DNA from: Thalassotalea sp. G2M2-11
GTDB lineage: Bacteria; Pseudomonadota; Gammaproteobacteria; Enterobacterales; Alteromonadaceae
Assembly (NCBI RefSeq): GCF_017168195.1
Contig: NZ_JADNYL010000003.1
Span: 372,001 to 436,000, forward strand
Reading direction: 5' to 3'
Length of the DNA stretch: 64,000 bases
The translations under genes and the position numbers were made by a program. Shown one piece after another: positions 45,464 through 52,429 of this stretch (its first letter is position 1; each line of letters opens with the position of its first letter). The notes under the pieces were generated by a model, which saw only the letters and a program-made list of their open reading frames with translations, searched no databases and was not told where the DNA came from.

Positions 45464-46534
45464 ATGAATGCAAATAAATATTTGTTCGTAATATCGTTGT
45501 TAGTTCTTGCTGGTTGTAACTCTGAACGGGATGATGTAAATATTACTAATAATTATATAACTGAAATCCAAGCTATAACTCCTGAAAATAATCAAAACCT
45601 AATAGGTGACTTTGAATTAAAAACAGCCATTGAAACTGATTTTTTTGTCGTAGCTAAAGAAATCGATTCACTAGAGTTTTATTACTCAAATTCAAACGTT
45701 TTCCATTTTGATAAGGACGGATATCTAGTTAATAACTCGGGCTTTCCGCTTATGGTTTTCCCTGTCAACCCTGATGGAAGCTCTTCAAGCGTTAGTATTT
45801 CAACAAGTCAGCAGGTGCAGATTAATTATTCTATGGGCAGCCCTGAAGCCACAGATAGAGTAGATATTAGCATAAACCTTCCTCAAAATAGTGGTGAACT
45901 TCCTGCTAATGAATTTGATAAACAAGATCCTTTAACTTTCAATCATTCAACATCACTATCAGTATTCGACTCGTTAGGTGATGTTCATATACTCACTTTT
46001 TATTTTATTCATGTTAACAATGATAGTAATACATGGGAATTTCGTGTTGCACTTGATGATACGACAGTGCAACCAACTATTGAACAAGTGCTTGATTTTA
46101 ATTCAAATGGCTCAATAGATTTAAATGACGATGATCTTGATGGCTTTACTACCACAGGGAACGGATTAATCGAAAACATTAATATCCTATTAAACAATGG
46201 TGCTGATGATTTAAACATTACTCTAGACTTTACATCTGAAACAACATCATATAATAGTAACTTTGAAGTTAGTTCTCTTGATGCAACTGGCTTTTATACC
46301 GGTCACTTAAAAGAGTTTAGAATTGAGTCTAATGGTTTGATAACATTGTCTTATACCAATGGTGAAGATGATTTCATTGGAAGGGTCGCTTTTGCTAAAT
46401 TCTCTAGCCCATACAATCTAAAGCCATTAGATAATTCTTTATGGGAAGAGACTGAAGGTTCAGGAACACCAACCTACGGAGAAGCTGAGACTAGTAACCG
46501 TGGTTCTATAATACCTGTAGTTCATGACTTTTAG
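45464..46534 (+). CDS. FlgE-like lipoprotein (hook-protein middle domains on a lipid anchor)
   Basis: The 356-residue product begins with a lipoprotein signal (lipobox LAGC, Cys18). The body matches the flagellar hook protein FlgE: FDKDGYLVNNSGFPLM (D1 edge), NEFDKQDPLTFNHSTSLSVF (D2 entry), NTWEFRVALDD, and ATGFYTGHLKEFRI with YTNGEDDFIGRVAFAKF leading to NSLWEETEGSG. Both terminal D0 helices needed for hook polymerisation are absent. It cannot build a hook; it is probably a periplasmic or surface lipoprotein. It is the first cassette after module A0. Function unknown. Confidence 0.75.
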   Translation: MNANKYLFVISLLVLAGCNSERDDVNITNNYITEIQAITPENNQNLIGDFELKTAIETDFFVVAKEIDSLEFYYSNSNVFHFDKDGYLVNNSGFPLMVFPVNPDGSSSSVSISTSQQVQINYSMGSPEATDRVDISINLPQNSGELPANEFDKQDPLTFNHSTSLSVFDSLGDVHILTFYFIHVNNDSNTWEFRVALDDTTVQPTIEQVLDFNSNGSIDLNDDDLDGFTTTGNGLIENINILLNNGADDLNITLDFTSETTSYNSNFEVSSLDATGFYTGHLKEFRIESNGLITLSYTNGEDDFIGRVAFAKFSSPYNLKPLDNSLWEETEGSGTPTYGEAETSNRGSIIPVVHDF

Positions 46535-46568
46535 GCAGAGCTATTTTTAATCATATAAATAAAACAAA

Positions 46569-46617
46569 AGCATTTAATGAGTTGCTTAATTGGACACGTA
46601 AAGCAAAGCGCTATATA
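46569..46617 (+). repeat. Degenerate attC-like site after the FlgE-like cassette
   Basis: AGCATTTAAT at 46569 matches the complement of this cassette's own start (GTTAAATGCC) at eight of ten positions. The site ends GCGCTATAT. Both core triplets have drifted (AAT for AAC, GCT for GTT), so it is probably inactive. Confidence 0.45.
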
Positions 46618-46670
46618 CACTAATAATTTGTGCTTATACTTAATTTTTATGCTTTAAAATAGAGGTTGCT

Positions 46671-46871
46671 ATGAAATTGAAATATTTAATTGGTTTAACT
46701 TTTACATTGCCATTGCTAGGGCTGTTTTTCGTAAACTTATTTGAAACTAATTTGTCCAGCTTTATCGTATCGACTACTAATTTTGTTTGTTTGGGTGTTC
46801 TTTTTATTGCTGTTGTAGATGCTTTATTTATGTATTTTAAACCTCGTAAAATTAATCTAGATGGCAACTAA
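46671..46871 (+). CDS. Small membrane protein in a cassette
   Basis: The 66-residue product has two hydrophobic segments (about residues 5-22 and 28-52) and a short basic tail. AGAGG lies six bases before the ATG. I do not recognise it. Its cassette begins CTATATACAC (46611) and ends with the attC at 46887. Confidence 0.55.
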   Translation: MKLKYLIGLTFTLPLLGLFFVNLFETNLSSFIVSTTNFVCLGVLFIAVVDALFMYFKPRKINLDGN

Positions 46872-46886
46872 TTTGTACTGTGGTTT

Positions 46887-46974
46887 GTGCATATAACAAG
46901 GCGCTGTTGTCGCCACTAACTTGGCTAGTATGGCTTAGGCTATGCTTGAGCCGCCCCAAAGCAAAGCGTTAAAT
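46887..46974 (+). repeat. attC-like site
   Basis: The left core GTGCATATAAC matches the complement of the cassette start at 46610 (GCTATATACAC) at nine of 11 positions. The right core AGCGTTAAAT overlaps the stop codon of the broken integrase. About 88 bp in all, in the VCR size range. Confidence 0.6.
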
Positions 46975-47155
46975 ATTAATTTTAGAAATGGGGTTTAATT
47001 TAATTGAATCTTCTAAATGAGTTTTAGAAAAGTGTTCATACTTTATCGTATCAACAATATTTGCATGACCTAAAATTTGTTGTCACACCAAAATGTTGCC
47101 TCCGTTCATCATAAAGTGGCTTGTAAATGTATGGCGTAATACGTGTCATTTATCT
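46969..47155 (-). pseudogene. Tyrosine-recombinase (integrase) C-terminal remnant
   Basis: The complement reads HVLRHTFTSHFMMNGGNI, then QQILGHANIVDTIKYEHF and THLEDSIKLNPI. These carry the catalytic RHxxH box, the second-arginine-side LGH box and the tyrosine of P2-like phage integrases. Two in-frame TGA codons interrupt it, one just before HVLRH and one just before QQILGH, and the N-terminal two thirds are gone. It is the only site-specific recombinase trace in the region. Confidence 0.82.
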
Positions 47156-47327
47156 ATTTTTGGGGTGTGTAATGTTAGTTAAACTTGTTGATCTTGGAGC
47201 GATACTGTTTAGTTAACTTTAGTGTTTATTGTGAAGTGCAAAAAGTGTTTTGAAAAATAGGTGTGGTACTTTTAAGGTACTTATTGGTTGTTAGCTGTAT
47301 AAAGTGTTGATGTTAAAGGGAGAGAAA
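47156..47327. other. Remnant with diverged right-end module (B0)
   Basis: No gene seen. From about 47268 the order of short matches (GTGGTACTT with a second GGTACTT, then GTTAAAGGGAGAGAAAGTG) resembles the right-end modules before 49368 and 50796, but with much drift. Confidence 0.45.
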
Positions 47328-47350
47328 GTGGTACGTCCGAGTGAATTTGA
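47328..47350 (+). repeat. tRNA-Val 3'-end direct repeat, copy 1 (att)
   Basis: These 23 bases, including GTCCGAGTGAATTTGA, are the same as 50796-50818, the T-loop-to-CCA end of tRNA-Val(GAC). They mark the left border of element E1. Confidence 0.9.
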
Positions 47351-47563
47351 TACTTTTATTACGCTATGTAAATCAATGGGTTATATTTAAGTTGTTGATT
47401 TTATGTTATATCGTAATAATCGTTATTAGTGTTTATTAAACGAGTGTGGTACTAAACTGGTACTTTTTAGTTAATCGCCCGTACTTTTATTTATGTATGA
47501 TTTACATTGAATTTTTTGTACCTTACGAGGTTACCTACCTTGCAAGGTCTCACTAATAAGTTG
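47351..47563 (+). repeat. Left-end module, copy A1
   Basis: These 213 bp match 49391-49603 at about 96 percent with no gaps (constant offset of 2040). The module has two GGTACT-type repeats, a hairpin (CTTACGAGGT with ACCTTGCAAG) and the end CTAATAAGTTG. The first cassette starts there with TTAGGCG. Confidence 0.88.
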
Positions 47564-47620
47564 TTAGGCGCATTAGTGTCGCGGGTGGAATTAATAAGTA
47601 TATAAATTGTAAGGACTAAA

Positions 47621-48280
47621 ATGATTTCATCTAATGAGTTACTAAAAAATCTTTACCAAAAATCATTAAATGATTTTCAGTGTTTTACTGATAAATTTAG
47701 TGAAGAATGTCTTCATGGTCCCTTATTGATTAATCCAAAAGCATATTACGGTCAAGAAACAAAGTTACTGATCATTGGTCAGGAAACTTATGGTTGGGCA
47801 TCAGAATATACTGATATAAATGCGCAAATCTCATGCTATGAAGAATTTAATGTAGGTGAAAACTATGTTAGTTCACCATTTTGGAACGTGACAAGAAAAG
47901 TAGAGAGGCTACTTAACATTGAGCCTTATTCATGTGCTTGGTCAAATTTGAATCGCTTTGATCATAATGGAGGCTCTCCCGTTGGTGATGTTGAAATTGA
48001 AATGCCACAGTTTGACAGAATCCTAGTTGATGAAATTAAAATTCTTAAGCCAGATATTTGCCTGTTCTACACGAATCATAAATACGACTGGAGATTAAAG
48101 AATATTTATGACGGTTTGCTGATGGAGGATATTCACGGATTGCCTACGAAACATTTCTGCAAGCTTTCGCACCCAGATTTACCGTTTAAAAGTTACCGAA
48201 CTCCTCATCCAAAGACAATGAGAATGCAAGGGTGGGAAAGTCAGTTCATAGAGTATCTAATAAATATAAATGGAGTGTAA
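47621..48280 (+). CDS. Cassette protein with a uracil-DNA-glycosylase-like look
   Basis: The 219-residue product is preceded by AAGGA six bases before the ATG. KLLIIGQETYGWAS near residue 50 and YRTPHPKTMRMQGW near the C terminus resemble the two active-site regions of the uracil-DNA glycosylase-like fold, but with low certainty. No signal peptide or membrane helix. This is cassette 1 of E1, spanning 47564-48405. Confidence 0.5.
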   Translation: MISSNELLKNLYQKSLNDFQCFTDKFSEECLHGPLLINPKAYYGQETKLLIIGQETYGWASEYTDINAQISCYEEFNVGENYVSSPFWNVTRKVERLLNIEPYSCAWSNLNRFDHNGGSPVGDVEIEMPQFDRILVDEIKILKPDICLFYTNHKYDWRLKNIYDGLLMEDIHGLPTKHFCKLSHPDLPFKSYRTPHPKTMRMQGWESQFIEYLININGV

Positions 48281-48411
48281 TTCGCCTAACAAAGCATTTA
48301 AGAGTGATTCCCAACGCATGGCATTTTTCATTCCATCGTTGGGTTTTGCGTTTACGGTGGTATGGTTAGGTTTCGTGGTAACGTTGCTCACACCTTAATG
48401 CGGCGTTATAA
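48281..48411 (+). repeat. attC site (VCR-like)
   Basis: The left core TTCGCCTAAC is complementary to this cassette's own start GTTAGGCG at eight positions. AAAGCATTTAAGAGTGATTC and the tail CACCTTAATGCGGCGTTATA closely resemble Vibrio-type attC repeats. About 130 bp. Confidence 0.88.
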
Positions 48412-48423
48412 GTCTATGAGAAC

Positions 48424-48774
48424 ATGGATATGTTGAAGAAACCTTGCCCTTGGTGCGAAAAGAAAATTTCATTCTGGCAACTAGGCCGGATACGCAAAAA
48501 AAAGCTAACATTTCTAACGATACAACATGACTTTTTAATATGTCCATATTGTGCCAAAGCAGTTAAGTTGTCGGGACGATCTTTATACTTATTATGGGCG
48601 CTATTACCATTTTTTGTTTTTCCATTTATCTCTATGTTCACTGATATAGAGTTGTTCGATTTACTCCCTATCGATAATCGTTTTTTGATAATGTCTATTG
48701 GCTATTTGTTTATTTTGGCTGTGTTTTTTGGTGCGTTAGGTTTTAGTAAATTCGCAAAGGATAACGACTTATAA
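48424..48774 (+). CDS. Small membrane protein with N-terminal cysteine motif (cassette 2)
   Basis: The 116-residue product has CPWCEKK near the start and CPYCAKA at about 40, together a likely zinc ribbon. Two hydrophobic segments follow (about 55-72 and 87-107). The ribosome binding site is weak. I do not recognise a named family. The cassette spans 48406-48864. Confidence 0.6.
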   Translation: MDMLKKPCPWCEKKISFWQLGRIRKKKLTFLTIQHDFLICPYCAKAVKLSGRSLYLLWALLPFFVFPFISMFTDIELFDLLPIDNRFLIMSIGYLFILAVFFGALGFSKFAKDNDL

Positions 48775-48873
48775 CAAGGCAATCGTGGATGGGACGTCTA
48801 AAGCTTGGCTGGCGCTCATTCTTCTCTAATTTTAGCTAAGCTTAATACGCCCCATATTGCGGCGTTAGTTGCC
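48766..48873 (+). repeat. attC site
   Basis: The left core GACTTATAAC is the exact complement of the cassette start GTTATAAGTC at 48405. The right end is TTGCGGCGTTAGTTGCC. The ten-base match is what a true cassette predicts. Confidence 0.87.
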
Positions 48874-48887
48874 AAGGAGTATACATC

Positions 48888-49214
48888 ATGGAAGAGTCCA
48901 CATTTGAAGCTTTATTTATTCTTTTATTTGTTGTTTTACCCTGCGGTATTTCTGGGTACTTGATCGCTTATAAAGGGCGTAGAGGCTTAATTTCAGGGTT
49001 TAATGAAAATAAATTTTCTAACCCTCAGGCATTTGGGAAAAGCGTAGGTTTAAGTTTAATAATACTTTCCATATTTATGACCTTTATTGCTTATCTTTGG
49101 TACTTGGGTGGTCTCACAGAAAATCAAATGTCTTCCTCTGTTATATTTCTCGTTATTGGTGTCGTGGTAAATTACTTTTATGGTATTGTTAAGTATCGTA
49201 AAAAAGGCAACTAA
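48888..49214 (+). CDS. DUF3784-like small membrane protein (cassette 3)
   Basis: The 108-residue product has three hydrophobic segments (about 7-27, 50-70, 80-100). AYKGRRGLISGFNENKF after the first helix resembles the DUF3784 pattern. AAGGAG stands nine bases before the ATG. The cassette begins TTAGTTGCC at 48865. Confidence 0.6.
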   Translation: MEESTFEALFILLFVVLPCGISGYLIAYKGRRGLISGFNENKFSNPQAFGKSVGLSLIILSIFMTFIAYLWYLGGLTENQMSSSVIFLVIGVVVNYFYGIVKYRKKGN

Positions 49215-49215
49215 C
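49206..49215 (+). repeat. Truncated attC (left core only)
   Basis: GGCAACTAAC is the exact complement of the cassette start GTTAGTTGCC, so it is the left core of an attC. The rest is missing, and the right-end module follows at once with TAAGAGAG. Confidence 0.75.
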
Positions 49216-49367
49216 TAAGAGAGTATGAAGTACTTTTAGGTGCTTGGAATTGTTCTAAAGAATTAAATTTATTTAACTCAATGAGTGCCAAAATATCTAA
49301 GTTAGATGGTACTTAATTGGTACCTCGTGATTTGATTTCATGTAAGCTGTTGAAATTAAATGAAAAA
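49213..49367 (+). repeat. Right-end module, copy B1
   Basis: This is about 155 bp nearly identical to 50640-50795. It encodes the tail of a reading frame (YEVLL..AWNCSKELNLFNSM, ending KISKLDGT and stop). After that come ATGGTACTTAATTGGTACC and a purine-rich run into the att repeat. The frame is truncated on its left by cassette 3. Confidence 0.82.
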
Positions 49368-49390
49368 GTGATGCGTCCGAGTGAATTTGA
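49368..49390 (+). repeat. tRNA-Val 3'-end direct repeat, copy 2 (att)
   Basis: This differs from the tRNA-Val end at two adjacent positions only (GTGATGCG for GTGGTACG). It is the border between elements E1 and E2. Confidence 0.88.
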
Positions 49391-49603
49391 TACTTTTGTT
49401 ACGCTTTATAAATCAATGGGTTACATTTAAGTTGTTGATTTTATGTTATATCGTAATAATCGTTATTAGTGTTTATTAAACGAGTGTGGTACTAAACTGG
49501 TATTTTTTAGTTAATCGCCTGTACTTTTATTTATGTATGATTTACATTGAATTTTTTGTATCTTACAAGGTTACCTACCTTGCAAGGTCTCACTAATAAG
49601 TTG
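49391..49603 (+). repeat. Left-end module, copy A2
   Basis: The sequence is co-linear with 47351-47563. It ends CTAATAAGTTG, and the next cassette begins TTAGTGCTACC. Confidence 0.88.
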
Positions 49604-49649
49604 TTAGTGCTACCTAGATATCGCGCTCATAATTTCGTTAAAAATTCGT

Positions 49650-50153
49650 ATGCAAACTTACAAAGAAGCAGCAATTGAAGAGTCTGACTTACTCACGTCG
49701 TTAGTGAGACGGGCCAAAGCCCATTGGGGTTATCCACAAGAATGGATGGAGGAATGGAAAGAGGAATTAACTATCTCTCCAAGTTACATAGCTTCAAACA
49801 TTGTTGTAGTCCTTGAGTCTGACAAAAAGATAGTTGGATTTTTTGGACTAGAACTTAAAGACGGCTTTGCATACCTGGGCCATTTGTGGATTGAGCCGTC
49901 CCATATAGGCACTGGGTTAGGCAAACTATTATTTGCAAAAGTGTGCAAAGAAGCACTTAATCGCGGCTATTCAACAATGGAGCTTGTCGCGGACCCAAAT
50001 GCAGAGGGTTTTTATCGGCGCTACGGAGCGACGAAAATCGACGAAGTTCACGGCTCTATTCTCGGAACGCCAAGAGTCTTGCCTAGATTGCGGTTAAATC
50101 TAAAAAGCACTAACAAATCGCTCAACAACGACGCTGAAAAGCGCGCGTTTTAG
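49650..50153 (+). CDS. GNAT N-acetyltransferase (cassette 4)
   Basis: The 167-residue product has the GNAT core. VVVLESDKKIVGFFGLELK (beta strands 2-3) and LWIEPSHIGTGLGKLLFAKV (acetyl-CoA loop) are followed by ELVADPNAEGFYRRYGA. Acetyltransferases are frequent integron cargo. The substrate is unknown. No clear Shine-Dalgarno sequence precedes the ATG. Confidence 0.82.
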   Translation: MQTYKEAAIEESDLLTSLVRRAKAHWGYPQEWMEEWKEELTISPSYIASNIVVVLESDKKIVGFFGLELKDGFAYLGHLWIEPSHIGTGLGKLLFAKVCKEALNRGYSTMELVADPNAEGFYRRYGATKIDEVHGSILGTPRVLPRLRLNLKSTNKSLNNDAEKRAF

Positions 50154-50167
50154 CGAGGCGTTAGCAC
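50107..50167 (+). repeat. Short attC site (61 bp)
   Basis: GCACTAAC at the left matches the complement of the cassette start GTTAGTGC, and the right end is GGCGTTAGCAC. Inner arms AATCGCT and AGCGAGG give the usual imperfect hairpin, and the AAGCGCGCGTTTT segment lies between. Confidence 0.88.
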
Positions 50168-50183
50168 TCAAGGAGGAAAGTAA

Positions 50184-50492
50184 GTGTTTATAGCAATCTA
50201 TGAGTTTGAAATAAAAGACGGAATGAAAGCGTCATTTCGGGAAGCATGGCTCGAAGTGACAAAGGTAATTTATCAAAAATGCGGTAGTTTTGGCTCAAGT
50301 CTTCACGTATCAGATAAGCCAAATGTTTTAGTGGGTTACGCACAGTGGCCGAGTCGCGAGCAATGGGAAAAAGACCATAATTTAACTGGTGAGCAGTACC
50401 AAAAAGCTCGTGAAGAAATGCGCAATTGCTTAGTACAATCGAAAACAGTTTATAAGTTAGAAGTTAGTGATGATTATCTACAATCCACTTAA
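50184..50492 (+). CDS. ABM-family monooxygenase-like protein (cassette 5, GTG start)
   Basis: The 102-residue product has the ferredoxin-like dimer pattern of antibiotic biosynthesis monooxygenase (ABM) domains: FIAIYEFEIKDGMKASFREA, GSSLHVSDKPNVLVGYAQW and a closing strand. The GTG at 50184 is chosen because AAGGAGG precedes it at good distance and no ATG fits. Family members oxidise quinones or degrade heme; the role here is unknown. Confidence 0.78.
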   Translation: MFIAIYEFEIKDGMKASFREAWLEVTKVIYQKCGSFGSSLHVSDKPNVLVGYAQWPSREQWEKDHNLTGEQYQKAREEMRNCLVQSKTVYKLEVSDDYLQST

Positions 50493-50520
50493 GCGCCAGA
50501 GTGCTATAAGAATTTAAAGC

Positions 50521-50600
50521 GGGACTGCTAACAGTTTGCTCGGTTTCGCTTCGCTACACATTTTAGCAAACAATTATCAACCCCTTAAATGTGCGTTACC
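50521..50600 (+). repeat. attC site
   Basis: The left core GACTGCTAAC matches the complement of the cassette start GTTAGCACTC at nine of ten positions. AGTTTGCTCGGTTTCGCTTC and CCCCTTAAATGTGCGTTACC follow the usual attC pattern of marine gammaproteobacteria. A further cassette start lies after it, cut off by the right-end module. Confidence 0.82.
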
Positions 50601-50639
50601 TTTCTACAAAGATTCTAAATGACAATATTTCAACTAAAG

Positions 50640-50795
50640 AACTAAGAGAGTATGAAGTACTTTTAAATGCTTGGAATTGTTCTAAAGAATTAAATTTATT
50701 TAACTCAATGAATGCCAAAATATCTAAGTTAGATGGTACTTAATTGGTACTTCGTGATTTTAATCGTATGTAAGCTGTTGAAATTAAAGGAAAAA
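50640..50795 (+). repeat. Right-end module, copy B2
   Basis: This is nearly identical to 49213-49367. Its open frame extends further left, to about 50590, and ends with KISKLDGT and stop. The module runs directly into the tRNA-Val end. Confidence 0.82.
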
Positions 50796-50796
50796 G

Positions 50797-50873
<77 letters not shown>

Positions 50874-50998
50874 ACAAAAGATGTTGAATAACTCAACGTG
50901 GCGCTATGTTAGCGATCTGAAATTTGACTTGCAAGTTATTTTCGCGATTTAAAATCATTTTTTGTTTGTTTGATTACAATTCAGTCAAATGTAGGCTC

Positions 50999-52360
50999 TT
51001 ATGCGTTCACCATGCTACGTGTTTGTACTATTTTTAAACGCCAGGCGAGTAAAATGGCTGCTACTGTTAGACCTGAAATAAAGCCAATCCAAAATCCATA
51101 AGGTCCTATGGCGGGGATCAGCCAATCGGTTAAACCTAAAATCAAGCCAACCGATAATCCGACTAACCAATACGAGCAAAAAGTAATATACAATATTGCT
51201 TTAGTATCCTTATAACCGCGTAGGGCGCCAGCAGAGATGACTTGAATAGCATCTGAAAATTGAAAAAGTGCAGCAAGAAACATCAGACTTGCTGCCAATT
51301 CAATCACTGCCGATTCTGTTGTATAGATACTGGCGATTTCTGTTCTAAAGATAAGGCTAAGCGCGGCAGTAACTACCGCGATAATTAATCCTAGCATGAC
51401 AGAATATAGACAAATTGCTTTGGCTTCACTGTGATTATTATTACCTACGGCAAAACCTACTTGAATTGTCACAGCCATGGCTAGGCTGAGGGGAACCATA
51501 AATACGAGCCCAGAAAAGTTAATCGCTATTTGGTGACTTGCGACCACTTCTGCGCCAAAAGGGGCAAGTAATATGGCTACGACAGAAAATAAACTGACTT
51601 CAAATAGCAGTGATAAGGCTATAGGTACTCCAATAGAAAGAATATATTTAATTTCTTGCCAATCGGGCCAATAAAATTGTTTAAATAAAGGCGTTTGTTT
51701 TAATACCTTCGACACAAGACAATAGATCAGCATGGCACCAAACATCACCCAGTAGACAATTGCGGTCGCCAAGCCACAACCAGCGCCACCTAAAGCGGGT
51801 AGACCAAATTCCCCGTAGATAAAAATATAATTGGCCGGAATATTAATTAATAACCCGATGATGCTGATGATCATCGTGGGTTTAGTATGAGAAAGCCCTT
51901 CAGAATAATGTCTCAAAACGAGGTACAAGCAAAAACCTGGACCACCCCAGATAATATAACCTAAATAATCGAACATGAGCGTTTTTAAGTCATGCTCTAA
52001 GGTAATGCGTTCACTAATAGTAGGGCTTAGTAGGTTAAAAAGTAGAATTAATACAATGCCTAATGTTAATGCAATCCAAGCTGTTTGATAGCTTGCTTTG
52101 GCTATTTTATGATGCTCATTTGCGCCAGCATATTGTGAAACGATAGCTGCTAACGCCATCACTAATCCATAAATTGTCAGAATAAGTGGTAACCAAATGC
52201 TACTGGCAACGGCAACTGCCGCCATATCAGTCGCACTAACGCGCCCAGCCATTACCGTATCGGCAAAGCCCATTAAATTTTGTATCAGCTGTGCAATCAA
52301 AATTGGGTATGCCAGCTTCATTAGCTTTTTGCTATAGGAAAAGAAGAGTTCTAAATGCAT
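50999..52360 (-). CDS. mdtK: MATE-family multidrug efflux protein (NorM/MdtK)
   Basis: The 453-residue protein has about 12 membrane helices and NorM signatures: LKLAYPILIAQLIQNLMGFADTVMAG-type start, AAVAVASSIWLP, and SHQIAINFSGL. It exports cationic drugs in exchange for Na+ or H+. The frame is open to 52456, but that would overlap the divergent ribE; the ATG at 52360 matches the usual family start. It is divergent from ribE as in E. coli. Confidence 0.88.
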   Translation of the reverse strand: MHLELFFSYSKKLMKLAYPILIAQLIQNLMGFADTVMAGRVSATDMAAVAVASSIWLPLILTIYGLVMALAAIVSQYAGANEHHKIAKASYQTAWIALTLGIVLILLFNLLSPTISERITLEHDLKTLMFDYLGYIIWGGPGFCLYLVLRHYSEGLSHTKPTMIISIIGLLINIPANYIFIYGEFGLPALGGAGCGLATAIVYWVMFGAMLIYCLVSKVLKQTPLFKQFYWPDWQEIKYILSIGVPIALSLLFEVSLFSVVAILLAPFGAEVVASHQIAINFSGLVFMVPLSLAMAVTIQVGFAVGNNNHSEAKAICLYSVMLGLIIAVVTAALSLIFRTEIASIYTTESAVIELAASLMFLAALFQFSDAIQVISAGALRGYKDTKAILYITFCSYWLVGLSVGLILGLTDWLIPAIGPYGFWIGFISGLTVAAILLAWRLKIVQTRSMVNA

Positions 52361-52429
52361 GATGTAGTTGGGAATGTTTTCCTGCTTTGTTAGAATGAAC
52401 AATGATGTTGTTTTATAAGTGGATGATAT

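Larger units (their letters stand above)
47328..49390 (+). mobile_element. Element E1: small integrase-less element at tRNA-Val
   Basis: The element spans 2040 bp from one tRNA-Val-end repeat to the next. Order: att, left-end module (47351-47563), three gene cassettes with attC-type sites, right-end module (49213-49367), att. It encodes no recombinase. Shared ends with E2 show that both derive from one element type that differs in cassette cargo. Confidence 0.8.

Noticed and set aside
47328-47390. Short frame starting with GTG inside the tRNA-Val repeat (20 residues), kept with few changes in the copy at 49368.
   Set aside because: The first half is fixed by the att sequence, so its conservation says nothing about coding. 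The remainder is too short to judge.
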